The notes: generated by a model not told the origin, from the letters alone. Counted from the stretch's first letter, positions 16,118 to 25,149 are shown. The stretch: 51,847 nt of DNA from JAWKRB01 sp041389885 (GCA_041389885.1 JAWKRB010000046.1:1-51847), one strand, 5' to 3'. A program made the numbers and translations.

Positions 16118-17293
16118 ATGACCCGACTACGTTGGCTCACCGCGGGCGAGTCCCACGGACCTGCGCTCACGGTGATCCTCGACGGCGTGCCCGCGGGGCT
16201 CCCGCTCCTCGCGGAGGACGTGCGCGAAGACCTCGCGCGGCGGCAGCGCGGCTACGGTCGCGGCGGGCGCATGAAGATCGAGACCGACGTCGCCGCCCTC
16301 GAGGCCGGCGTGCGCGGGGGAGAGACCCTCGGCGGTCCGATCGCCCTGCGCATCGAGAACCGCGATTTCGCGAACTGGGTCGGGCGCATGGGCCCCGCGC
16401 CCTTCGACGCGCCGCCCGAGCCCGTGAGCACCCCGCGCCCCGGCCACGCCGACCTCGCCGGCGGGATGAAGTTCAACCGCAAGGACCTCCGTGACATCCT
16501 CGAGCGCGCGAGCGCGAGGGAGACCGCCGCGCGGGTCGCCGCCGGGGCGGTGGCGCGCAAGATCCTCGCGGCCTGCGGGGTGACCGTGGCGTCGAGGGTG
16601 CTCTCCATCGGCGGAGCGCGAGACGGCACCGTGATGGACCCGAGGCGCTGGGCGCTCCCTGGTGACGTGCGTGACGCGTTGGAGCGCAACGACCTGCGCG
16701 TGCTCGACGACGAGGCCGGGCAGCGGATGCGCGCGGAGATCCACGCGGCGTCGCACGCGGGAGACAGCGTCGGAGGCGTGGTCGAGGCCGTGGCCCTGGG
16801 CCTCCCTCCCGGCCTCGGGAGCCACACGCAGTGGGACCGCCGCCTCGACGGGCGCCTCGCGCAGGCCGTGATGTCGGTGCAGGCGATCAAGGCCGTCGAG
16901 GTGGGGGAGGGGTGGTCCGTCGCGCAGGGGAGGGGCTCGGCGGCGCACGACGAGATCGCCCGCGAGGGAGGCGCCTACGCCCGCGTCACCGACCGCGCCG
17001 GGGGCCTCGAAGGGGGGATGACCAACGGCGAAGCCCTGGTGATCCGCGCGGCGATGAAGCCCCTGTCCACCCTCCGCGCGCCGCTGCGCTCGGTCGACGT
17101 GCGCACCCGCGAGCCCTCGCCCGCGGCGGTCGAGCGCACCGACATCTGCGCGGTGCCCGCGGCGGGGGTGGTGGTCGAGGCGATGCTCTGCCTCGTGCTC
17201 GCCGACGCCGCGCTCGAGAAGCTCGGGGGAGATTCCATGTTGGAGCTCTCGCGCAACCTCGACGCCTACCGCGCGCAGGTCGCGGCGTTCTGA
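16118..17293 (+). CDS. aroC: Chorismate synthase AroC
   Basis: Catalyses the last shikimate step, converting 5-enolpyruvylshikimate 3-phosphate to chorismate with reduced FMN. Signature segments: LTAGESHGPALTVILDG at the N-terminus, RRQRGYGRGGRM, and the conserved RPGHADLAGGMKF followed by DILERASARETAARVAAGA. It is 391 residues, normal for the family. ATG 16118 puts the TAGESHG motif at residue 8; an in-frame TTG at 16076 would add an arginine-rich leader. It starts 46 bases after pilQ and is 5 bases before aroK, so pil and aro genes may share transcripts. Confidence 0.96.
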   Translation: MTRLRWLTAGESHGPALTVILDGVPAGLPLLAEDVREDLARRQRGYGRGGRMKIETDVAALEAGVRGGETLGGPIALRIENRDFANWVGRMGPAPFDAPPEPVSTPRPGHADLAGGMKFNRKDLRDILERASARETAARVAAGAVARKILAACGVTVASRVLSIGGARDGTVMDPRRWALPGDVRDALERNDLRVLDDEAGQRMRAEIHAASHAGDSVGGVVEAVALGLPPGLGSHTQWDRRLDGRLAQAVMSVQAIKAVEVGEGWSVAQGRGSAAHDEIAREGGAYARVTDRAGGLEGGMTNGEALVIRAAMKPLSTLRAPLRSVDVRTREPSPAAVERTDICAVPAAGVVVEAMLCLVLADAALEKLGGDSMLELSRNLDAYRAQVAAF

Positions 17294-17298
17294 GCGCG

Positions 17299-17934
17299 AT
17301 GGTCGCGAGGGCGCCGATCCTCCTCACGGGCGCGCCGGGCGCGGGCAAGAGCCGCCTCGCGCCGGCGCTCGCCGCCCAGCTCGGCCTCGAGTGCGTCGAC
17401 CTCGACGCGCGGGTCGCGGCGCGCGCGGGGATGCCCGTCGCGGCGCTGATTCAGGCGCGGGGAGAGCCCGCGTTTCGAGCGCTGGAGCGAGAGCTCCTGG
17501 AGGGGATCCTCGGCTTGCCGGCGCCCTGCGTGGTGGCCCTGGGCGGCGGCGCGCTGGTGTCGACCAGCCTGCGGCGCAGGGCCCTGCGCGAGGCCGCGGT
17601 GCTGCGCCTCGACGCGCCGCGGGAGGTGCTGCTGCGGCGCGTCGTCGAGGGCCCGCCGCGTCCGCTGGTGACCTCGGCGAAGGACCCGGCGCGGGCCCTG
17701 AACGAGCTCCTCGACGCCCGCGACGACGGCTACGCCGAGGCGCACCTGAGCCTGCGCTCAGACGGCGGCGACGTCGCCGCGCTGGCCCGCGAGGCGGCGC
17801 GGGCCCTCTCGGCGCCGCTGCCCCTGGTGGTGCCCTCGGCGCGCGGAGCTACCGCGTGCACTTCGGCGCGGTGCGAGACTCTGCGCCCGCGTGGACGCGG
17901 GAGCTCCCGGGGGCGACGAGGGTGTTCGGCGTGA
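17299..17934 (+). CDS. aroK: Shikimate kinase AroK
   Basis: Phosphorylates shikimate at the 3-position using ATP. Walker A GAPGAGKS is at about residue 11, the shikimate-binding DLDARVAARAGM is near 36, and VVALGGGALVS carries the GGG loop. A lid/Arg stretch RRVVEGPPRPLV follows. The recognisable kinase ends near residue 175 (REAARALSAPLPLVVPS); the last 30 or so residues have no family resemblance and overlap the start of aroB by 79 bases. A single missing base near 17845 would fuse it to aroB, so the natural gene may be a bifunctional AroK-AroB. Confidence 0.9.
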   Translation: MVARAPILLTGAPGAGKSRLAPALAAQLGLECVDLDARVAARAGMPVAALIQARGEPAFRALERELLEGILGLPAPCVVALGGGALVSTSLRRRALREAAVLRLDAPREVLLRRVVEGPPRPLVTSAKDPARALNELLDARDDGYAEAHLSLRSDGGDVAALAREAARALSAPLPLVVPSARGATACTSARCETLRPRGRGSSRGRRGCSA

Positions 17935-18908
17935 CCGACCGACGGGTCGCGTCGGCCTGCGAGTGGATGCGCCCCTCGATGCCCGAGCCGGAGGGCCCCT
18001 GGGTCACCCTGCGGCCGGGGGAGGGGGCCAAGACCCTGCGGGGGCTGCAGCGGGTGTGGACGCACGCCCTCGAGGGCGGCGTGGACCGCGGGAGCGCGGT
18101 GCTCTGCCACGGCGGCGGGGTGGTGTCGGACCTCGGCGGGCTCGCGGCGGCGACGCTGCTGCGCGGCGTTCGCTACGCCACGGCGCCTACGAGCCTGCTC
18201 GCGATGGTCGACGCGAGCGTGGGGGGAAAGACCGCCGTGGATCACCCCCTCGGAAAGAACCTCATCGGCGCCTTTCATCACCCCTCGGTGGTGTGGGTCG
18301 ACGTGGCCGCGCTGCGCACGCTCCCCGCGCGAGAGCTCCGGTCGGGGTGGGCCGAGGTGGTGAAGATCGCCGCGGTGCGCGACCTGCGGCTCCTTGAATT
18401 CCTGGAGCTCCACGCCGAGCGCGTCGCGACGCTCGCCGAGCCCTCGCTCGTCGAGGACGCGGTGCGCCGCGCGGTGCGCGCGAAGATCGACGTGGTGGCC
18501 GAGGACGAGCGCGAGCGCGGCCCTCGCGGACTGCTGAATTTCGGCCACACCGTGGGCCACGCGGTGGAGTCGGCGTCGCGCTTTCGCCTGCGCCACGGCG
18601 AGTGCGTCGCCGTGGGCTGCCGCGCGGCCCTCGCGCTGGGCGAGTCGCTCGGCGTCACGGCGCCCGGGGTCGCCGCGCGGGTCGGCGCGCTGCTCGATCG
18701 CTTCGGTCTTCCGTCAACCGCGCGGGTCTCTGCGAGCGAGGCCGAGCGCGCGATGTCGCTGGACAAGAAGCGCGACGGCGCGTCGCTGCGCTTCGCCCTG
18801 GTGACCGAGGCCGGGGCCGGAGCGATGCGGGAGGTCCCCTGGCCCCGGGCGCGCGAGGCGCTTCACGCCGCGATCGAAACTCGATCGTGCGACGAGAGTC
18901 GTCTATGA
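17856..18908 (+). CDS. aroB: 3-Dehydroquinate synthase AroB
   Basis: Converts DAHP to 3-dehydroquinate with NAD and a metal. The NAD-binding GGGVVSDLGGLAAATLLRG and APTSLLAMVDASVGGKTAVD, and the metal/active-site LNFGHTVGHAVE, are all present. GTG 17856 has a GGAG seven bases upstream. Resemblance to the family begins a few residues earlier (RSYRV), in the region where aroK reads another frame. So either the start is further upstream or a frame shift separates a former aroK-aroB fusion. At 350 residues it is close to typical. It lies last in a pil-aro run and ends seven bases before a lipoprotein gene. Confidence 0.93.
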   Translation: MHFGAVRDSAPAWTRELPGATRVFGVTDRRVASACEWMRPSMPEPEGPWVTLRPGEGAKTLRGLQRVWTHALEGGVDRGSAVLCHGGGVVSDLGGLAAATLLRGVRYATAPTSLLAMVDASVGGKTAVDHPLGKNLIGAFHHPSVVWVDVAALRTLPARELRSGWAEVVKIAAVRDLRLLEFLELHAERVATLAEPSLVEDAVRRAVRAKIDVVAEDERERGPRGLLNFGHTVGHAVESASRFRLRHGECVAVGCRAALALGESLGVTAPGVAARVGALLDRFGLPSTARVSASEAERAMSLDKKRDGASLRFALVTEAGAGAMREVPWPRAREALHAAIETRSCDESRL

Positions 18909-18915
18909 TGGCGCC

Positions 18916-19791
18916 ATGTCGCGACGACGAGCCTCCTTGGGAGCGGGTTGGTCTGCCCTGGCGCTTTGTGCCCTCTCGATGTTCAGCTGCGAGAACAACG
19001 CCGCCTCGGTGTTTATTCGCCAGATGAACGCACCGGTGGCCACGGGCACCATGTGCACGATCCCGCTCGAGCCCACCGCGCAGCGGGTCGCCGAGGGGAT
19101 CATGGACGTGGGGCTCCGCGATGACTACCTGGCGAACCCGCTGATCCAGAGCGCGCTCATCGCGACGGCGAACCCCAACTCGGGGCGCATCGAGACCAAC
19201 GGCACGACGATCGAGGGCTTCGTCATCGAGCTCCGCGACGGCTCGCCGGACGGCCCGCTCCTCGAGGTGCCCTTCTCGGTGTACCAGTCGACCTTCGTGC
19301 CCGCGTCCTTCGGCGGCACGCCGTCGTTCGGCATCACCACGGTGCAGGTGATCCCGCCGGGCATCGGCCAGCGCCTGCGCGGGGACGTGTGCGTGATCGA
19401 CCGGCAGGGGGTGACCTCAGACTGCCCGGTGCCCAGGGTGCGCGAGCGGGTGAAGCGCATCATCGTGCGCATGACGGCCTTCGGCCGCACGCAGGGCAAC
19501 ATGGCGGTCGAGACGCCGACCTACGACTTCCCGGTGAATGTGTGCTGCGGGTGCACGGTGCAGTTCCCGAGCGACGCGAACCAGAACGACATGGCCTGGC
19601 CGGGTCCCGATTGCAATTCGGGCCTCCCGGTGCTGGGGCCGGGCCTCTGTCAGCCGGGGCAGGACTTTCTCCTCGACTGTCGCCAGTGCGCCTCGTCGAA
19701 CCCCGAGCTCTGTCAGCCGCGCGGGTTCCAGCGGGTCGTGCCCGTCGTGAACGGCGTGGCGCAGAACCTCATGTGCCCCGCCGACCAGTGA
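18916..19791 (+). CDS. Cys-rich lipoprotein, unknown function
   Basis: A 291-residue protein with a lipoprotein signal (lipobox SMFSC, Cys25). The body has a beta-rich look (VTSDCPVPRVRERV; IIVRMTAFGR). The C-terminal third has many cysteines (VCCGCTVQF, DCRQCASSNPELC), suggesting disulfides in the periplasm or at the outer surface. Myxobacteria carry many such outer-membrane lipoproteins; I recognise no family. It begins 7 bases after aroB but is probably an independent function. A GGGGCGC/GCGCCCC hairpin (19801-19816) without a T tract lies between its end and the convergent tdk. Confidence 0.75.
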   Translation: MSRRRASLGAGWSALALCALSMFSCENNAASVFIRQMNAPVATGTMCTIPLEPTAQRVAEGIMDVGLRDDYLANPLIQSALIATANPNSGRIETNGTTIEGFVIELRDGSPDGPLLEVPFSVYQSTFVPASFGGTPSFGITTVQVIPPGIGQRLRGDVCVIDRQGVTSDCPVPRVRERVKRIIVRMTAFGRTQGNMAVETPTYDFPVNVCCGCTVQFPSDANQNDMAWPGPDCNSGLPVLGPGLCQPGQDFLLDCRQCASSNPELCQPRGFQRVVPVVNGVAQNLMCPADQ

Positions 19792-19865
19792 TGGCGCCGC
19801 GGGGCGCCTGCGCCCCCGGCTGAGTCCCGCGAGGAGGCGAAAGCGCCCCCCCGAACCCTCCGAGC

Positions 19866-20459
19866 TCACCCCGCGCTGCGCGCGCGTCGCGCCGCGGCGC
19901 TGGTGCCCGCGAGGTAGCAGGCGCGGCAGCGGGCCTCGTAGCTCTCGGCGGCGCCCACCTGCACCTGATCGCCGCCGCCGAGGAGGCGAAACGACCGGCT
20001 CGCGAGGCCGCCGCAGCAGGAGCACACGGCGCTGCACTTGGTCGCGAGCTCTGCGACGGCGAGGAGCTGGGGCATGGGCTCGAAGGGCCGACCGAGGTAG
20101 TCCTGGTCGAGGCCAGCGATGACCACGCGCACGCCGCGGTCGGCGAGGGACTGCACCAGGTCGACGAGCTCGGGGCCGAAGAACTGCGCCTCGTCGACGC
20201 CGACGACCTGGGTGTCGGGGCGGATCGCGGCGGAGAGCGCGTCGACGTCCTCGACGGGCACCGCGTCGACGGACTGGGCGCTGTGGCTGGTGATCCTGGC
20301 CTCGTGGTAGCGGCGGTCGATGGCGGGCTTGAAGGCCTGCACGCGCTGTCGCGCGATGAGCGCGCGGCGCAGGCGACGAATCAGCTCCTCGGTCTTGCCG
20401 CTGAACATCGGTCCGCAGATCACTTCAAGCCAGCCGTGGTCCCGTCGGGAGAACTCCAT
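19866..20459 (-). CDS. tdk: Thymidine kinase, type II
   Basis: Salvages thymidine to dTMP with ATP. The Walker A loop is GPMFSGKTEEL (about residues 16-26), Walker B/active site is VVGVDEAQFF, and VVIAGLDQDYLGRPFEPM is the conserved thymidine-binding segment. The four zinc-binding cysteines are in CSCCGG and CRACYL. Length 197 residues is normal for the tetrameric bacterial type. ATG 20459 is the only start upstream of the Walker loop that keeps the family N-terminus. Convergent with the preceding lipoprotein gene and divergent from the zinc-ribbon gene. Confidence 0.96.
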   Translation of the reverse strand: MEFSRRDHGWLEVICGPMFSGKTEELIRRLRRALIARQRVQAFKPAIDRRYHEARITSHSAQSVDAVPVEDVDALSAAIRPDTQVVGVDEAQFFGPELVDLVQSLADRGVRVVIAGLDQDYLGRPFEPMPQLLAVAELATKCSAVCSCCGGLASRSFRLLGGGDQVQVGAAESYEARCRACYLAGTSAAARRARSAG

Positions 20460-20569
20460 GGGGATGGATTGTTTCAGCGCGAGGCCCGGTCGCGCGAGTT
20501 ACCCGCACACGCGCCGCGGGCCCTTGACATCGCTGGCAGACTTCCTCCGTCGTGTACTAGGGTACCCGG

Positions 20570-21620
20570 GTGTTCTGCACCTCATGCGGGGCGTCCAACC
20601 CAGAGGACGCGCGGTTCTGTAATCAGTGTGGCGCCGCGCGCGTGCTCGAGGGCGATGAGAAGCCGCCGACCCTGAGCGGCGTGGGCGCGGCGCCCCGACA
20701 GCCCTCGGCGCAGGGGGGAGGCTCGCTGCAGGGCATCGACGTGCCCATGCACGGGCTCCCTCGCGGGCGCGTGGCGGTGATCGCGGCGGGCACGGGCGCG
20801 CTCTGCCTCGCCCTCGGCGCGGCCCTCGCGTACCGCGCGCCGACGGTCCCCGAGACGATCCCGGTGACCCCGGTTGGGCTCATCGGCGAGCCCGCCGCGG
20901 TGGTCCCCGTGCGCACCGTCGAGCCGGGCGCGTCGACGCAGCGGCCCTCGACCGGCGGTCGCAACACCGCCGCGCGCACCAACACCGCCGCGAGGCCCAA
21001 CACGGGCAGCGCCGCGGGCAACACCAACACCGGCAGCGCCGCGGGCAACACCAGCACCGGCAGCGCCGCGGGCAGCACCAACACCGGCAGCGCCGCGGGC
21101 AACACCAACACCGGCAGCGCCGCGGGCACCAACACCAGCGCACACCAACACCGGCAGCGCCGCGAACACCAACACCGGCAGCGCCGCAGGCAACACCAAC
21201 ACGGGCAGCGCCGCGGGCAGCACCAACACGGGCAGCGCCGCGTTGCCTCCCGCCGAGAACGGCGTGATCGAGCGCGGGCCGCGGGTCTCGACGGGCGGCT
21301 TTCACCTCGGTGACGAGACCGACGCCACGGGGACCATGGACCCGCGCGTGTTCAGCTATGTCTACAACCACTACAAGGCGCAGATCTCGGCCTGCTACTC
21401 CAGCGCGTCGCGCGCGCGCTCGCTCAGCGGCGTGATCGTGCTGCGCGTGCGCATCGGCACGAGCGGGCGCGTGAGCAGTACGCGGGTGATCAGCGACTCC
21501 GTGCGCAGCCCCGAGCTCACGCAGTGCGTGCAGACCGCCGTGCGGGCGTGGGCCTACCCCGAGCCCGAGGGGGGCGAGGTCGAGGTCGACTACCCGATGC
21601 GCTTCGGCAGCTCTAGCTGA
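20570..21620 (+). pseudogene. Zinc-ribbon/AgmX-PglI-type C-terminal protein, split by a frameshift in a repeat
   Basis: Reads as two overlapping frames. The 5' frame (GTG 20570) has a zinc ribbon (CTSCGASNPEDARFCNQCG), a membrane helix near residues 66-86 and tandem NTGSAAG repeats. Around 21140 the frame changes by +1. The second frame continues the same repeats and ends in a compact domain (VFSYVYNHYKAQISACYSSA, then VQTAVRAWAYPEPEGGEVEV) of the AgmX/PglI type found in myxobacterial gliding/TonB-like proteins. Removing one base near 21142 would join them into one 349-residue protein. The product is probably a membrane-spanning envelope protein. Could be a real mutation or a sequencing error. 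Confidence 0.7.
20998..21243 (+). repeat. Tandem 21-base repeats encoding NTGSAAG
   Basis: About ten imperfect copies of a unit encoding Asn-Thr-Gly-Ser-Ala-Ala-Gly (AACACCGGCAGCGCCGCGGGC). The unit is a multiple of three. One copy around 21130-21145 is irregular and carries the frame change described for the gene. Serine/threonine-rich spacers of this kind usually form flexible linkers in the periplasm. Confidence 0.85.
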
Positions 21621-22971
21621 CGCCGAATTCCTTGATCTTGTAGAGCAGCGCGCGGTGCGAGATCTCGAGCAGGTCCGCCGCGCGGGTGCGGTTGCCCTTG
21701 GTCTTCTCCAGCGCCCGGCGGATCAAGATCTCTTCGACGATGCGCACGGTCTTCTTGATCGAGTAGTTGCCCTTGTCGAGCTCCGCCGCGATGGGGTCGG
21801 CGGGCTCTCGGATGCGAGGCTCGAGGTCCTGAATCTGCAGCACCGAGCCCTCGCAGAGGACCATCGCGCGCTCCATCGCGTGCTCGAGCTGCCGCACGTT
21901 GCCCTCCCACGCGTACTCCGTGAGGATCTGCATCGCGCGGGGGTCGATGCCCGTGATCTGCGTGCCGAGCTTCTCGTTGTAGCGGCCGATGAAGTGCTCC
22001 ACCAGCAGCGGCACGTCGTCGCGGCGCTCGCGCAGCGGGGGGATGGTCAGCGCGAGCACGTTGAGTCGAAAGAAGAGGTCCTCGCGAAAGCGCTGGTTCT
22101 TGGCCTCCTTCGCGAGCTCCTTGTTCGTCGCGGCGACGATGCGCACGTCGACCTTGCGGTCGTGGTTCTCGCCCACCCTGCGCACCGAGCTCTCCTGCAG
22201 CACCCGCAGGAGCTTCACCTGCAGCAGCATCGGGATCTCGGTGATCTCGTCGAGAAAGAGGGTGCCGCCGTCGGCCTCTTCAAAGATCCCGCGCTTGTCG
22301 GCGTGGGCGTCGGTGAAGGCCCCCTTGCGGTGCCCGAAGAGCTCGCTCTCGATGAGGTTCCCGGGGATCGCGCCGCAGTTCACCGCGAGAAAGGGCTTGT
22401 TCTTGCGCGGCGAGCGGTTGTGAATCGCCCGCGCGACGAGCTCCTTGCCGACGCCCGTCTCGCCCTGAATCAGCACCGTGGTCTTGAAGACCGCGACGCG
22501 GGAGATGGTCGCGAAGAGCTGCTTCATCACGTCGCTGCGCGCGACGAGGGCGTCGAACTGGTGGTCCCGCGCGAGCTGCGCGCGGAGCTCTTTGTTCTCG
22601 CGCTTGAGCGCCTCGCGCTCCTCGGCCTTGCGGATCGTGAAGGCCAGGTCGCCGGGGGTGAAGGGCTTGGTGAGGTAGTCCTGCGCGCCGCCCTTGATCG
22701 CCGCGAGGGCGTCTTCGTGGGAGCCGTAGGCGCTCATCACGATGACCACCGTGGCGGGCCATCGCTGCCGCGCGGTGTTGAGCAATTCGAGGCCCGAGCG
22801 CCCGGGCATCTTCACGTCGGTGACGAGAAAATCCACCGGGTCGCGCTCGAGCTCGGCGAGGGCGGCGTCGACGCTCCCCACCGCGCTCACGTCGTACCCC
22901 TGCTTTCGCAGGTAGGTGCGCAGCGCAAGGCGCAGGTTCTCTTCGTCGTCGACCAGCAGTACTCGCGTCAT
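21613..22971 (-). CDS. Sigma-54-dependent response regulator (NtrC family)
   Basis: A 452-residue regulator: receiver (1-120, phosphoacceptor Asp52), AAA+ (about 145-370, Walker A GETGVGKE, Walker B TLFLDEITE) and a Fis-type HTH (NRTRAADLLEISHRALLYK). The sigma-54 loop reads GAFTDA rather than GAFTGA, a variant also met in other members of the family. ATG 22971 starts the receiver fold exactly; the longer open frame upstream is a shadow. No kinase gene is adjacent, so it is an orphan in this window. It ends eight bases inside the convergent zinc-ribbon gene. Confidence 0.94.
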   Translation of the reverse strand: MTRVLLVDDEENLRLALRTYLRKQGYDVSAVGSVDAALAELERDPVDFLVTDVKMPGRSGLELLNTARQRWPATVVIVMSAYGSHEDALAAIKGGAQDYLTKPFTPGDLAFTIRKAEEREALKRENKELRAQLARDHQFDALVARSDVMKQLFATISRVAVFKTTVLIQGETGVGKELVARAIHNRSPRKNKPFLAVNCGAIPGNLIESELFGHRKGAFTDAHADKRGIFEEADGGTLFLDEITEIPMLLQVKLLRVLQESSVRRVGENHDRKVDVRIVAATNKELAKEAKNQRFREDLFFRLNVLALTIPPLRERRDDVPLLVEHFIGRYNEKLGTQITGIDPRAMQILTEYAWEGNVRQLEHAMERAMVLCEGSVLQIQDLEPRIREPADPIAAELDKGNYSIKKTVRIVEEILIRRALEKTKGNRTRAADLLEISHRALLYKIKEFGVS

Positions 22972-23205
22972 GATTGTGCTCGGTTGGAGGTAGCGAACGC
23001 GGGCACACGGCGTCAACTGCGCCACGAGGTCGGCGGGCGCCAACGTCGGTGCCCGCGCGCGGCAACCCGCGGTGTCACGCGCCGCCCTCGCGCGGCGGAG
23101 AGAGGCGAGAAACCCCGCGTGTTCGGGAGGGCCTCGGCCTTGCAGTGTGTCACGCTCGGTGCGCCTGGGGAATTCGTTCGAGCGCGAAGCGCGGAGGTCG
23201 ACGCG

Positions 23206-25002
23206 ATGACGTGGCAGAGGTCCGGGGTCGCGGTCGCGCTCGCGATGGGATGCGCCGAGGTCGACGCCGCGCCGCCCGCGACGAGGCTGATGAGCACGGT
23301 GATTCTCCCGGTGGCGAGAGATCTCCCGCGGGAGGTCGACATCCTGTTCGGGATCGATGACTCGGGCTCGATGCTCAACAACCAGGCCAACCTCGCGCGG
23401 AGCATCGGCGCGTTGTTCTCGGAGTTGGTGACCCCGCGACCCGAGCGCCCCAACACTCGCCCGATCGAGAGCCTGCATGTCGGTGTGATCACGGCAGACC
23501 TCGGGACGCCGGGCTCGAGGGTGCCCGCGTGCGCGAACAGCGACGTGGGCGACGACGGGCTCCTGAACCCGATTCGCCACGGGCTCGCGATGCGCGCGCA
23601 CCAGCCGTGGAGTTCGGCGGGGCGCCGCTTTCGCCCGACGCGCTGCGAGAACCGCCCGGACCAGTACCCGAGCTTTCTGACCTTCACCGCCACCTCCGAC
23701 CTCACGGACTTCGCCGAAGACTTCGCGTGCAACGCGATCCTCTCGGGAGGCGCCAGCTGCGGTCTGGAGCAGCAGCTCGAGGCGGCGTACCGGGCGCTCG
23801 TGATTCACCCCGCGCTTGAGGGCGTTGCGGGCAACAGCCACCCCAACGCGGGCTTTGTGCGCGACGACGCGATGCTCGCGATCGTGCTCGTGACCGACGA
23901 AGAAGACGGCTCGACCCGCGACTGTCGCTACCGCGAGCCGGGCGACCCCGACGGCACCTGCCCGATGGACGGCAGCGGGAGCCGCCTGGGCGTGTTCGAC
24001 AGCACCGACCCCAGCTGGTCGAGCGCCGACCTCAACCTCCGCTTCTACATGTACCCGCCAGGCGGCGCGCAGGACCCGACGTGGCCCCTCAACCGCTACA
24101 TCGACCCGAGGCGCCCCGACCGCGGCTTCACCTCGCTCAAGCCCGGCCGCCCTGACCTCGTGCTCTTCGCGGCCATCGCGGGCGTGCCGATCCACCTCCC
24201 GCAGGTGGCAGGCACCAGCGACCCCAACGACCCCGCGAACCTCGACTGGACCGCGCTGCTCGGCAACAACTCCGACGGCTCCGAGGGGCTGGTGACCATG
24301 TCCCCCGAGGGACCGATCTCGATGCGGCAGCGCAACGCCGATCCCAACTGCTCGACCCGCGTGGTGCCCGCGTGTCGTCGCGAGGGCAGCGCCTACGATC
24401 CGATGGCGTGCGACACCACGCGGCAGTACTTCGCGTGGCCCGCGCGCCGCATCGCCGAGGTCGCCCGTCGCTTCGCGGTGACCTACCAAGGCAACGGGAT
24501 GATCCGCTCGATCTGCCAGAACGACTACTCCGACGCGCTTCGTACGCTCGGGCGGCGAATTACGCTCCGCTACGAGCGCTTCCCGGAGTGCCTGCCGCGC
24601 ATTCTCGAGACGACGCCGCGCATCTGCTGCGACGCGGTGGGGCAGCCCTTCGGGTGCGTTCCCTCGGGCGATGCGAGCCGCGAGGCCTGCACGCCCGCCT
24701 CGACGAGGACCGCGGTGCTGGTGAACTGCGTGGTGCGTGAGTCGCTCCCGAGCTCGGTCTCCGCGGCGGAGTGGTGCGTCCCCGCCCGCGGGAGGCGCCC
24801 CGGCGGACGCGACGCGAACCTGCGCGAGACCTGCCTCGTGGACCAGCTCCCGGTGGTCCTCGGGGAGCGCCCGACCCAGGGCGAAGGGTTCTTCTACGAC
24901 ACCACGCCGGGGGAGTGCCCGCAGCGGATCACCTTCACCCCCGACGCCGCCCTCGCGCGCGGGTCCTCGGCGATACTGGAGTGCATCCAGTCTCAGAACT
25001 GA
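23206..25002 (+). CDS. VWA-domain lipoprotein, copy 1
   Basis: A 598-residue lipoprotein (lipobox ALAMGC within the first 16 residues). A von Willebrand A domain contains the metal-binding MIDAS motif (DILFGIDDSGSM). Many cysteines and a C-terminal DUF-like region follow (CLPRILETTPRICCDAV, VRESLPSSVSAAEWC). VWA domains bind metal and often mediate adhesion or protein complexes at the cell surface. It closely resembles the next gene downstream, about 2.15 kb away, so the pair arose by tandem duplication. Function not known. The divergent regulator gene begins about 235 bases upstream. Confidence 0.82.
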   Translation: MTWQRSGVAVALAMGCAEVDAAPPATRLMSTVILPVARDLPREVDILFGIDDSGSMLNNQANLARSIGALFSELVTPRPERPNTRPIESLHVGVITADLGTPGSRVPACANSDVGDDGLLNPIRHGLAMRAHQPWSSAGRRFRPTRCENRPDQYPSFLTFTATSDLTDFAEDFACNAILSGGASCGLEQQLEAAYRALVIHPALEGVAGNSHPNAGFVRDDAMLAIVLVTDEEDGSTRDCRYREPGDPDGTCPMDGSGSRLGVFDSTDPSWSSADLNLRFYMYPPGGAQDPTWPLNRYIDPRRPDRGFTSLKPGRPDLVLFAAIAGVPIHLPQVAGTSDPNDPANLDWTALLGNNSDGSEGLVTMSPEGPISMRQRNADPNCSTRVVPACRREGSAYDPMACDTTRQYFAWPARRIAEVARRFAVTYQGNGMIRSICQNDYSDALRTLGRRITLRYERFPECLPRILETTPRICCDAVGQPFGCVPSGDASREACTPASTRTAVLVNCVVRESLPSSVSAAEWCVPARGRRPGGRDANLRETCLVDQLPVVLGERPTQGEGFFYDTTPGECPQRITFTPDAALARGSSAILECIQSQN

Positions 25003-25015
25003 GCGCGGTCACTGT

Positions 25016-25149
25016 GGGTGGCCCCCTATCCCCGGCCCTTTCCCCCGCGGCAGAGCCGCAGGGGAAAGGGTGTCTGCGACAGGTCGCTCCGCAGTCTCCC
25101 CTCTCCTGCGGCTCTGCCGCGGGAGAGGGGACGGGGGAGAGGGCCACCC
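25016..25149. repeat. Palindrome doublet (REP/BIME-like) between the two VWA genes
   Basis: Two hairpins, 25036-25070 and 25098-25130, each contain GCGGC/GCCGC around a three-base loop and flanking C/G runs. They are themselves arms of a larger inverted repeat (GGGTGGCC near 25016 pairs with GGCCACCC near 25141). The layout is that of REP/BIME or small MITE elements. It makes up most of the 352-base gap 25003-25354; the rest (25150-25354) holds only the probable leader of the next gene, with AAGGAG at 25338. Confidence 0.7.

Noticed and set aside
20524..20560. TTGACA as a -35 element before the zinc-ribbon gene
   Set aside because: The only TACTAG-like -10 lies 25 bases away, which is too far; no promoter call was made.
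20998..21243. Regular repeats resembling a CRISPR array
   Set aside because: Units are 21 bases without unique spacers, in frame, and encode NTGSAAG.
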